From contig NZ_BMCP01000002.1 in assembly GCF_014635245.1 (NCBI RefSeq), positions 372,001 to 436,000 on the forward strand: 64,000 nt of DNA, in the 5' to 3' direction. The stretch's first letter is position 1, and every line of letters begins with the position of its first letter. Shown piece after piece: positions 1-7,815 of this stretch. The DNA is from Agaricicola taiwanensis (GTDB taxonomy: Bacteria > Pseudomonadota > Alphaproteobacteria > Rhizobiales > Methylopilaceae). The translations under genes were made by a program, and so were the position numbers. Below the pieces are notes generated by a model that saw only the letters and a list, made by a program, of their open reading frames with translations, was not told the origin of the DNA and made no database searches.

Positions 1-1183
1 GCCGCTCGTGCTCGAAATCGACGTCGATGTCAGGCGGCTCCTTGCGCTCCTGCGAGATGAAGCGGGCAAAGAGGACGTCGATTTCTTCAGGATCCACATT
101 GGTGATCCCCAGCACGAAGCAGACCACGGAATTGGCTGCCGAACCGCGCCCCTGGCAAAGGATGCGCTGGTCGCGGGCGTAGCGGACGATGTCGTGGATG
201 GTGAGGAAATAGTGGGCGTAGTTGAGCTTTTCGATGAGCGCCAGTTCCTCCCGCAAAAGGCGATCGATCTTTTCAGGGATGCCATTGGGATAGCGGAATT
301 CGGCACTCCGCCAGGCAAGGTCCGCCAAATGCTGCTGCGCGGTCTTGCCCGGCGGCACCGGTTCGCTGGGATATTCATAGCGTAGCTGGTCCAGCGAGAA
401 ATCCATGCGCGCCAGGAGGTGCTGCGTCTCCAGGATGGCGTCCGGCTGGTCGCGGAAGAGGCGGGCCATCTCGGAAGGGGCTTTCAGATGCCGTTCGGCA
501 TTGGCTTCCAGGATGCGGCCGGCGCTTTCGATCTTCAGTCCCTCGCGGATGCAGGTGATGATGTCCTGAAGCTCGCGCCGCTCGGGCGCATGATAGAGCA
601 CGTCGTTGGTGGCGATCAGCGGGATGCCGGTTCTTCGGGACAAACGGCTGAGGCCCGCGAGGCGGCGCCGGTCGGCGCCCGTGCGGTGCATGGTGGCGCC
701 CAGCCAGAGATTGCTGCCGGCGCTTTCGGCCAGAAGATCCAGCGCCTTTTCGGTCTGGGCCGCATCAGAGCCTGGCATCAGCACCAGAAGCAGATCACGC
801 GGATCAGTGATGAGATTGTCCAGGGTGAGGTGGCATTCGCCTTTCTTCGCATCCCGATTGCCCTCGGTGAGGATGCGGCAGAGGCGGCCCCAGCCGGCGC
901 GGTTCTCCGGATAGACCACCACATCGGGCGTGCCGTCCTGGAAGACGAGCCGGCTGCCGACCATGAGCTTGAAAGGATAGGTGGTGCCATTCTCCTCCAG
1001 GCAGGCTTCCTGCGCATGCCTCAGCGCGGAATAGGCGCGCACCACGCCGGCCACGGTGTTGCGATCCGCAATTCCGATGCCGGTATGGCCGAGCTCTACC
1101 GCCCGCGCCACGAGATCGCTGGCATGGGAAGCCCCGCGCAGGAAGGAGAAGTTGGTGGCGGCGGCAATCTCGGCATAGCTCAT
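1..1183 (-). CDS. dnaE2: Error-prone DNA polymerase DnaE2 (N-terminal part, cut by window edge)
   Basis: Translating the minus strand from the ATG at 1183 gives an uninterrupted reading frame of about 394 codons running off the left edge. The protein starts MSYAEIAAATNFSFLRGASH, the typical opening of the PHP domain of DnaE-type polymerase alpha subunits, and later contains GRGSAANSVVCF, a stretch conserved in the polymerase core. DnaE2 is the damage-induced, error-prone C-family polymerase that works with ImuA and ImuB in translesion synthesis. Its ATG overlaps the imuB stop by four bases (ATGA), so the three genes form one coupled operon. About two thirds of the protein lies outside the window. 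The context with imuA and imuB separates it from replicative dnaE. Confidence 0.95.
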   Translation of the reverse strand, partial: MSYAEIAAATNFSFLRGASHASDLVARAVELGHTGIGIADRNTVAGVVRAYSALRHAQEACLEENGTTYPFKLMVGSRLVFQDGTPDVVVYPENRAGWGRLCRILTEGNRDAKKGECHLTLDNLITDPRDLLLVLMPGSDAAQTEKALDLLAESAGSNLWLGATMHRTGADRRRLAGLSRLSRRTGIPLIATNDVLYHAPERRELQDIITCIREGLKIESAGRILEANAERHLKAPSEMARLFRDQPDAILETQHLLARMDFSLDQLRYEYPSEPVPPGKTAQQHLADLAWRSAEFRYPNGIPEKIDRLLREELALIEKLNYAHYFLTIHDIVRYARDQRILCQGRGSAANSVVCFVLGITNVDPEEIDVLFARFISQERKEPPDIDVDFEHER

Positions 1184-2733
1184 GCGAACAGTCCATGGAG
1201 ATACCAGCGCGGATGCTCCACCTCGCGCTCGTAAAGCCCTTCGCGAAACAGCCAGAAGCGGTGACCCTCACGGTCCTCGACGCGGAAATAGTCGCGCGTG
1301 TTGGTTTGCGGCTGCCGCTGCCACCATTCCGGCGCGATACGATCGGGGCCTTCCGCCGCCACTACATCGTGCACTACCCGCCGCCAGAGAAAGCGGATGG
1401 GCGGGCCATCGGGCACCTCGGCCATGGCCTCGATGGGCTGCGGCGGCTCGAACAGGCGGATGGGATAGACCGGCGGCTCGCCTGAGGGGCGATCGGGCCA
1501 GGATTTCGGATCCTTGGATGGCGCCAGGGCCGGCAGGGCCTGGAAGCTGCGCTCGGGGATGTGGCTGTCCTCAGCCACGAACTGCATCACCCGTTCCGCG
1601 CCGAAGCGGGCGCTGAGCCGGTCCACCAATTCCGCCACCGCCTCGTCCTCGCGCTCCTTGCCATCAAAGCGGGCCTGCAGGGCCTGCATGGGTTCGGTCG
1701 CGAGCGCGGCAAGGCGGATCATATCGAAGCCGAAGCCGGGGTCCACGGGATCGGCCAAGGCGTCGAGCTTTTCGGCAAAGAGCCGGTTTAAAACCGGCGG
1801 GTCCCGCAAGGGACGGCCGCTGGCCACCCTGATGCGGCGCACGGCGCCATCGGCGCGGAAGAAACTTGCCTCGAAGCTGCGTCCGCCAAGGCCCTGCCGC
1901 TCCAGACGGCGAGAAAGCTCCTGGGCAAGGCCTGCAAGGGTCGCGCTCACATCCTCCGCCCGCCCTATGGGCTCGGCAAAGCGCTGCTCCACCATCAGCT
2001 CCGGCACCGGCCGGTTAGGCGAAATGGGATGATCCACTTCACCCAGCGCGCGCGTCAGGCGGTCGAGCAGATCCGCGCCGAAACGGGCGGCGAGGGGCGC
2101 GCGGGGCCGATCGGCCAGATCGGCGATGGTCTTCAGCCCGGCGCGGGCCAGCGTCAGCACCTCGGTCGCGTCAAGCCGCAGCGCTGTCACGGGCAGGGGG
2201 CGCACGGCCGCCGGCTCCTCGCCCGGCGCAACGATGCCGCCTGATGTGAAAGACGCGACGGCGCGGGCGGCATCCGGCGTGCCGGCAATGGCGCTCTGCA
2301 CGGCAAGGCCAAGGAAGCCCAGTCGTGCCGTGACCTCGGCGCGCATGGCGGCCTCGCCACCGAAGAGATGCACGCAGCCCGTGATGTCGAGCATGATGCC
2401 GCTGTCACCATCGAGGCCCACCAGCGGCGTGAAGCGGTCGCACCAACTGGCGATGCGGCGCAGCAGAAGGGCGTCCGCCTCCGGGTCTTCCTCGGCGATG
2501 GCGATGTCGGGCACGCGAGCGCGGGCATCGGCCAGCGTCAGGCCGCGCGTCAATCCAAGGCTCAGGGCCTTGCGGTCGGCATGGGCGATGCGCAGGGCGC
2601 TCTTGACCTTGGCGGTGATGACAAGCGGGCGGTCATCCGGCTTGCCGCCAGCCTGTCGCCGCAGCCGGTCGGTGGGCAGGAAGGGGAACCACAGCGCCAG
2701 GTAGCGCCGGTGTCCGGAAAACAAGCTCGTCAC
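1180..2733 (-). CDS. imuB: ImuB, Y-family polymerase-like protein of the SOS mutasome
   Basis: The product of 517 aa opens with RRYLALWFPFLPTDRLRR, the hallmark start of ImuB, and continues with a DinB/UmuC-like fold (LDITGCVHLFGGE, VQSAIAGTPDAARAVA, LARAGLKTIADLADRPR). ImuB is a Y-family relative without polymerase activity that links DnaE2 to the beta clamp and ImuA. I chose the GTG at 2733 because GGAGTGG lies just upstream and the conserved core begins about 9 residues in. The frame stays open further upstream, but that stretch is non-homologous antisense of nothing recognisable and lies fully inside imuA. With this start, imuB overlaps the 3' end of imuA by about 100 bases in another frame. 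Downstream it overlaps dnaE2 by four bases. Confidence 0.93.
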   Translation of the reverse strand: MTSLFSGHRRYLALWFPFLPTDRLRRQAGGKPDDRPLVITAKVKSALRIAHADRKALSLGLTRGLTLADARARVPDIAIAEEDPEADALLLRRIASWCDRFTPLVGLDGDSGIMLDITGCVHLFGGEAAMRAEVTARLGFLGLAVQSAIAGTPDAARAVASFTSGGIVAPGEEPAAVRPLPVTALRLDATEVLTLARAGLKTIADLADRPRAPLAARFGADLLDRLTRALGEVDHPISPNRPVPELMVEQRFAEPIGRAEDVSATLAGLAQELSRRLERQGLGGRSFEASFFRADGAVRRIRVASGRPLRDPPVLNRLFAEKLDALADPVDPGFGFDMIRLAALATEPMQALQARFDGKEREDEAVAELVDRLSARFGAERVMQFVAEDSHIPERSFQALPALAPSKDPKSWPDRPSGEPPVYPIRLFEPPQPIEAMAEVPDGPPIRFLWRRVVHDVVAAEGPDRIAPEWWQRQPQTNTRDYFRVEDREGHRFWLFREGLYEREVEHPRWYLHGLFA

Positions 2734-3415
2734 GGTTCCACTCCACGTTCCAGCGCCCGGGGGCGATGCCCTCCCGGTGGCGCAGCAGTGTGATGTCAAA
2801 GGCCGGCCAGCCCGGGGCATTGGCCTCCAGGCGGCTGGAGGGCAGGGCGCGCACGCCCCAGCGGCTGAGGGCCGCGCTCGGCTGCGGGTCCGCATCGGTG
2901 CGGACCATGATGAGGCCGACGCCCGATTTCGCCGCCGTGCGCGCCAGGCGCTGGCTGGCCGTCAGGTCCAGTGCCTTGGGAGCGCCCCGCACTTCCAGAA
3001 CGACATATCCCAAGGCCGAGCACCGCAATGCCTCATGCCCCGCGCGCAGGGCCTGAAGGGCATCCTTCACACAGACCACCAGGAAGTCCGAGGGATCGGC
3101 GCCCAGTTCGGCAAGCCCCGGCGGATGCAGCGCGCCATATTCCTGCACGGCACTGGCCTGCTGCACCCATATGATCTTCCGCCCGGTCGTGCAGGCGCGC
3201 AGCGCCAGCGCCAGGGCGAAGCCATGCGCCGCTCCGCCGTCCGCCATGGCCCCGGCGAAAACCTCATGGAGGGCCGCACGCGGCAGGCCACCTCCGAGGG
3301 CTTCATCCAGAACCGGGATTCCGAACGGAACACGCCCTGATGTCACAGGATCGGGCCAGTCCTCCTTACTGATTTTGGCAAGGCTTCGCCGGAGCCGGGC
3401 AAGAGCATCCTGCAC
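2633..3415 (-). CDS. imuA: ImuA, RecA-like/SulA-like SOS mutagenesis protein
   Basis: This 260 aa protein matches the ImuA family: FGIPVLDEALGGGLPRAALH near residue 30 is the usual lead into the degenerate RecA-like core, followed by KIIWVQQ and the LGYVVLEVRG strand. ImuA supports ImuB and DnaE2 in damage-induced mutagenesis. The GTG at 3415 is preceded by AAGGA at a good distance, and 17 bases further upstream lies a perfect alphaproteobacterial LexA box (3432-3446), so this is the first gene of the SOS operon. Its last ~100 bases are shared with imuB in another frame. Confidence 0.92.
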   Translation of the reverse strand: MQDALARLRRSLAKISKEDWPDPVTSGRVPFGIPVLDEALGGGLPRAALHEVFAGAMADGGAAHGFALALALRACTTGRKIIWVQQASAVQEYGALHPPGLAELGADPSDFLVVCVKDALQALRAGHEALRCSALGYVVLEVRGAPKALDLTASQRLARTAAKSGVGLIMVRTDADPQPSAALSRWGVRALPSSRLEANAPGWPAFDITLLRHREGIAPGRWNVEWNRDELVFRTPALPGAVVPLPAHRPAAATGWRQAG

Positions 3416-3431
3416 AGCTGAAATTCCTTAT

Positions 3432-3446
3432 GTTCATGCTTTGTTC
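3432..3446. promoter_or_regulatory. LexA (SOS) operator upstream of imuA
   Basis: The bases read GTTC-ATGCTTT-GTTC, an exact match to the GTTC-N7-GTTC direct repeat bound by alphaproteobacterial LexA. It lies 17 bases upstream of the imuA start codon, where repressor would block transcription of imuA-imuB-dnaE2. The match and position are seen directly; binding is inferred from the known consensus. Confidence 0.88.
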
Positions 3447-3559
3447 TATTAGGGACTCAACTCACGAGTGGAGTCAATCGCGGCACGGAAAACTTCCGCT
3501 TGCCAACATGAAAGGAGCTTGATGAGAGTATCCCCGGGGTCTCCAGCGGGGCGGCAAAG

Positions 3560-4045
3560 ATGTCGGACGAATGGGTGAGGGAACGCGCGGAAAAGCAGCT
3601 GTCGCAGATGATCGACTGGATTGGCCGGCACGACAGCCGCAGCGCAGGCTTGATGGGCATCACGGTGGCCATGATGGGCGCGCTTTCAGCCGCCACGCCT
3701 CCGCTCAAAGACTGGAGCCCGGTCTTCATGGTCGCTCTCGGCATAACCGTGACCGGTTTCGGTTTCGTGCTCTATCAACTGATGCGAGGGCAGATCCCGC
3801 GGCTGCGTGCGGGCAAGCCGTCGCTGTCCTTCTTCGGCACGGTCGCGGGAATGCCGCCGCAGGACTTCCGGGACAAGTTCGTCGCCATGACGGAAGCTGA
3901 ATATATCGAGGACCTGCTGAGCCAGTGTTACGTCAACGCGCGGATTCTGCGGTCGAAATTCCGCTGCCTGAAGCGGGGCCTCGTCGGCCTGCTGGTGACG
4001 GCCATTCCCTGGGCCTGGGCGATCTCGCTGGCAAAGTCCCTTTAA
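3560..4045 (+). CDS. Pycsar-effector-like (PycTM/DUF5706-type) membrane protein
   Basis: The 161 aa product has two close transmembrane helices (about residues 28-48 and 52-75), a cytosolic part with SLSFFGTVA (88-96) and EYIEDLLSQ (114-122), then NARILRSKF and a third helix (139-159). This order, including the DWIGRHDSRSAGLMG lead-in, matches the Pycsar effector TM family (formerly DUF5706), whose known members damage the membrane when a pyrimidine cyclic nucleotide (cCMP or cUMP) is made during phage infection. No dedicated PycC cyclase lies beside it. It is followed on the same strand by the FecR gene and the CHASE2 cyclase. The ATG at 3560 is the only common start in an open frame that begins after the TGA at 3509. 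Its Shine-Dalgarno is weak. The family call rests on motif memory. Confidence 0.68.
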   Translation: MSDEWVRERAEKQLSQMIDWIGRHDSRSAGLMGITVAMMGALSAATPPLKDWSPVFMVALGITVTGFGFVLYQLMRGQIPRLRAGKPSLSFFGTVAGMPPQDFRDKFVAMTEAEYIEDLLSQCYVNARILRSKFRCLKRGLVGLLVTAIPWAWAISLAKSL

Positions 4046-4164
4046 AGCAAGCCTCTCAAGCTTTCATGCTGGCCTATGGCTTACACGCCTGTGTTTGACT
4101 TCACCCCGGAGTAGTATAAGACAGATTTCTGCTTACAGTCTGGGCTCGTTGCTGGGGCGTGGTG

Positions 4165-7100
4165 ATGTTCCGTCGTGCGTTCTGCGGTGGTGTGGCCAGC
4201 CTCATGGCCTTTGGATGCGTCTCAGCCTTCGCCCAGGAGGTTTTCCCACGCACATCGCCGCGCGCCGGTTTCATCGTTTCCGCCAAAGGCGGTGAGGAGC
4301 TGCAGTTTCCGGCGGAACCTTCGTGGCGTCCTGCATTTGTGCGGCAGGACATCATCGGCGGCGACACCCTGCGCACCGGCGAAATCGGCACTCTCGGCCT
4401 CACCTTTGCCGATCAGACCACCATCCGTGTCGGCCGCCTGTCCACCCTCGTGGTCAATGAGGTGGCCACATCAGGCGGCTCGACCGAACTGACACTGCCC
4501 AGCGGCAGTGTCTGGGCCCGCGCCTCGCGCGGCGGATCGGGCGTCACGGTGAAAACGCCCGCCGCCTCCGCCGCCATTCGCGGCACCGATTGGTCGCTGG
4601 CGGTGGTAGGCGACCGCACCTCTTTGGTGGTGCTGGAAGGCGTCGTCGTCTTCTCCAACCCCCAGGGCTCCGTCACCGTGCATCAGGGCGAGGGGGCGAC
4701 GGCGCGCATCGGCGAGCGGCCGACCAAGACCGTCCTCGTGCGCCCCGACGACCGCGAACAGATGATGTTCTATCTGGAGCTCCGCGGCCTGTTCCGGAGC
4801 CTGCCTGCTGGCAACCTCGATGGTGCTGCCCGGCGCGCGGAACGTTCGCGTCTTGCCGCTATCCCGGCTGAGACCCGCACCACAGAGGACTGGATCGCCG
4901 TGGCCGAGAACGGGCTCGGATACGACCGTCGCGATGTGGTCGTGCAGGCAGTTGCCGAGGCGCGCAGCAGGCTCGGAGGGCGCCCCAATGCCCGGCTCGA
5001 TCTGGTGGAGGCCATGCTGGCCGCCTCCGCCAAGCGCTACGAGGAGGCCGCGCGACTCTTCTCCCGCGCTGCCGCGGGCACCGGGGGCCGGCAGAAAGTC
5101 ACGGCCCGATGCGGCTATTACGCGGCGTCCGTGCTCGCCGATCCCAAGCGTGACCTGACCCTGCCGAAGACGGGTTCGGCCGATCAGGATGTCTGCGCCG
5201 CCTATGTAACGGCCTTTGGCACGGGGCTTGAGGATGCGGAAAAAATCCTGCGTCAGTCCGAGCAGAGGTCGCCGGATCATCTTCTGTCCTCGCTTCTTTC
5301 GGCCCAGGTGTCACTGCTGCTCAACCGGCGCGATGAGATGCGGGCAACCGTCGCGCGCATGGTGGCGACGGATCCCGACAGCCCGGAAACGCTGCTCGCC
5401 TCCGGTTATCTGAAGCTCAGCATCGACAGCGACATTGAAGGGGCCGTGGCGGATTTCTCACGCGGCGTTGAAATCGCCCCCGGTGACGCTGAGCTCTGGA
5501 ATGGTCTTGGACTCGCGCAGAGCGAGCGGGACGCCACGCGTGAGGCCGAATTTGCCTTCCGCCAGGCCATTGAGGCGGATCCCGACGACGCGCTCGGTTA
5601 CTCCAACTTTGCCACCTTCCTGCTTGATCAAAGCCGTGTCGAAGAAGCAGGCGCCCTGCTGGACAAGGCGCTGGCGCTCGATCCCTCCTTCTCCGCGGCC
5701 TATACGGCCAAAGGCCGCTATTTCCTGCAGAAGGGCGACGAGGCTAAGGCATTGGAATTCCTCCTGGCCGGCAGCGCGGCCGACCCGGCCGCGGCCCAAG
5801 GCCTCCTGGCACTTGCCATCGGGCAATATCAGAGCGGCGACCTTGAGGTCGCGGCCCAGGCGCTCGACAATGCCGACCGGCTGGACCGGAATGATCCGAT
5901 CACATCCATGGTCCGCACGGCCATCGCGGTCGATCAGCTGCAGGCCGATGCCGCCATTACCCATGCGCGCGAGGCTGTGCGGCGCTACCGTAATCGAGGC
6001 GGCTATTTCGCGGCATTGGCTTCCACACGGTCCGGCGGCTCATATCTTGGTCAGGCTTATCGTCTGCTCGGATTGGAGGACTGGGGCCGCTTCTACACCG
6101 ACCGCGTGTTCGATCCCTTCAGCGGCACCGGCTATTTCGATCAGTCCGCGGCCTATCGGCCCAACATTTTCTTCTCGCGGCCGACGCTGGATCAGATCCA
6201 GGGCGAGGTATCGGATGCCGCCGGCAGTCTGGTGCTGCAGGGCCTGTTCTTCGACCCGCTGGCGGTGTCGGGCCGTCTCGGCCGCATCGATTTGCTGCGC
6301 CGCCCGTTTCTCGATGCGGAGGTGGGCGGCAGCGTCATCCATCGCGACGGCCGCACCGGCTGGGGACAGGAAGCCTCGGTGCAGGCCTTCTCCAACGTGC
6401 CCGTGCCGACCTCGATCTCGCTCACCTTCAACCGCGAGCGGACGAGCAACCCTGATGGCTTCGGCGGCGAGAACAGCTATCTGGCGAGCGGTTTTGTGGG
6501 CATGCAGCCCAATGCCGAGAACCGCTTCCTCTTCTGGGGTACGCTGAGTTCCGCGTCGCCGGATCTTTTCGCTCTCAACCTTGCTCAGTTCGACAGCGAC
6601 GAGCAGACCGTGAAGTCCTATCAGGTAGGCGCCGGCTGGAGCCACACCTTCAGCTATCAGAACGTGCTGACGGGCGCGGTGGTGGCGACCCGGGCACGGG
6701 ATGTGCAGGACAGGTATCAGTTCTCAAGTACGATTGATCCCGTTTTTGGCCTGTTACTCACGAACGAGATGATTTTCAATCAACGGACGCGCGCCGACAC
6801 GATAACGGGGGCCCTGGGACATACCTTCGGCTGGGGTGATTTCACCCTTCGTACCGGTATCGAAGCCCAACGTGGCCGCATCGACAGCTTCACTGCCACC
6901 AGCATAACCTTCGCCATTCCAGGGATCGGTCTCAGCATATCCGATGACGTTTCACAAGAAGACAGCGTCTACTTCAACTTAGGTCGCGCCTACACCAACC
7001 TCATGTGGCAGCCGTCTGATCGGTTCGAAATGGAGGCGGGGGTCCAGGCCCATCTGATCGACATCCGCTCCGGCTCGCGCGACACCTATGTCGATCCCCG

Positions 7101-7815
7101 TATTGGCGCCGCCTTCTCGCCCGCCAACGGCCATTGGCTGCGTGCCGCCTGGCGGCGCGATACCGAAACCTCCGCCGGCTTCACGCTGTCACCCATTACG
7201 ACGGTTGGCCTTCTGCCACACGCGCTGCCGGTCTCGCTTGGCGGCCGGCGTGATACGACGGCGCTGCGCTGGGACGCGGAGTGGACGCCGCATATCTTCA
7301 CGGCGGTGGAATATCAAAACCAGCGGGCGAGGGACCTCGATATTCCGTTCCCCGACAACCTTGACCAATATGCCCTCGAGGAAGGCCGGATCGACTACAT
7401 CACCGCCACCGCCAACATCTGGCTGACGCATGGCATCGGTGTCTTCGGCACCGTTGGAGTAGCCGACAGCAGCACCGATGACGGCGCAGGCGGAGACATC
7501 GACCTACCTTTCGTGCCCAAGCGCTTCGGGCGAGCCGGGGTCACCTTCGTGCATCCGAGCCGGATCCGCTTCTCGCTGATCGAGAACTACATCGGCTCCC
7601 GTTTCGATGCCCCCGGCGGTATCGAGGTCGATGCCGTCTGGACCACGGACGCCATGGCGAGCTACGAGACGCCTGACCGGCGCTTCCTCTTCAGCCTCTC
7701 GGCGCTGAACCTGTTCGACGAGCAATATGATCTCGTGGCCGCGCGGCCCGGCAACAACGAAGCGGTTCCCGGCACCGGGCGCACCTTTGCCGGATCGTTG
7801 AAAGTCCGCTTCTGA
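4165..7815 (+). CDS. FecR-domain / TPR / outer-membrane beta-barrel fusion protein
   Basis: The 1216 aa protein carries a signal peptide (residues ~1-23, ending AFA-QE), a FecR-like domain (~30-185, with GDTLRTGEIGTLGLTFADQ and TPAASAAIRGTDW), a helical TPR region (~200-640, e.g. ELWNGLGLAQSERD, ALGYSNFATFLLDQ) and a C-terminal ~500 residues of alternating strands ending in SLKVRF, typical of a TonB-receptor-like outer-membrane barrel (NLFDEQYDLVAARPG). I see no plug domain. It should sit in the outer membrane with FecR and TPR parts in the periplasm. I prefer the ATG at 4165, six bases after GGGGCG, over two upstream GTG codons. Its stop overlaps the start of the cyclase gene (TGATG), so the two are probably made together and work as one sensor. 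Confidence 0.82.
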   Translation: MFRRAFCGGVASLMAFGCVSAFAQEVFPRTSPRAGFIVSAKGGEELQFPAEPSWRPAFVRQDIIGGDTLRTGEIGTLGLTFADQTTIRVGRLSTLVVNEVATSGGSTELTLPSGSVWARASRGGSGVTVKTPAASAAIRGTDWSLAVVGDRTSLVVLEGVVVFSNPQGSVTVHQGEGATARIGERPTKTVLVRPDDREQMMFYLELRGLFRSLPAGNLDGAARRAERSRLAAIPAETRTTEDWIAVAENGLGYDRRDVVVQAVAEARSRLGGRPNARLDLVEAMLAASAKRYEEAARLFSRAAAGTGGRQKVTARCGYYAASVLADPKRDLTLPKTGSADQDVCAAYVTAFGTGLEDAEKILRQSEQRSPDHLLSSLLSAQVSLLLNRRDEMRATVARMVATDPDSPETLLASGYLKLSIDSDIEGAVADFSRGVEIAPGDAELWNGLGLAQSERDATREAEFAFRQAIEADPDDALGYSNFATFLLDQSRVEEAGALLDKALALDPSFSAAYTAKGRYFLQKGDEAKALEFLLAGSAADPAAAQGLLALAIGQYQSGDLEVAAQALDNADRLDRNDPITSMVRTAIAVDQLQADAAITHAREAVRRYRNRGGYFAALASTRSGGSYLGQAYRLLGLEDWGRFYTDRVFDPFSGTGYFDQSAAYRPNIFFSRPTLDQIQGEVSDAAGSLVLQGLFFDPLAVSGRLGRIDLLRRPFLDAEVGGSVIHRDGRTGWGQEASVQAFSNVPVPTSISLTFNRERTSNPDGFGGENSYLASGFVGMQPNAENRFLFWGTLSSASPDLFALNLAQFDSDEQTVKSYQVGAGWSHTFSYQNVLTGAVVATRARDVQDRYQFSSTIDPVFGLLLTNEMIFNQRTRADTITGALGHTFGWGDFTLRTGIEAQRGRIDSFTATSITFAIPGIGLSISDDVSQEDSVYFNLGRAYTNLMWQPSDRFEMEAGVQAHLIDIRSGSRDTYVDPRIGAAFSPANGHWLRAAWRRDTETSAGFTLSPITTVGLLPHALPVSLGGRRDTTALRWDAEWTPHIFTAVEYQNQRARDLDIPFPDNLDQYALEEGRIDYITATANIWLTHGIGVFGTVGVADSSTDDGAGGDIDLPFVPKRFGRAGVTFVHPSRIRFSLIENYIGSRFDAPGGIEVDAVWTTDAMASYETPDRRFLFSLSALNLFDEQYDLVAARPGNNEAVPGTGRTFAGSLKVRF

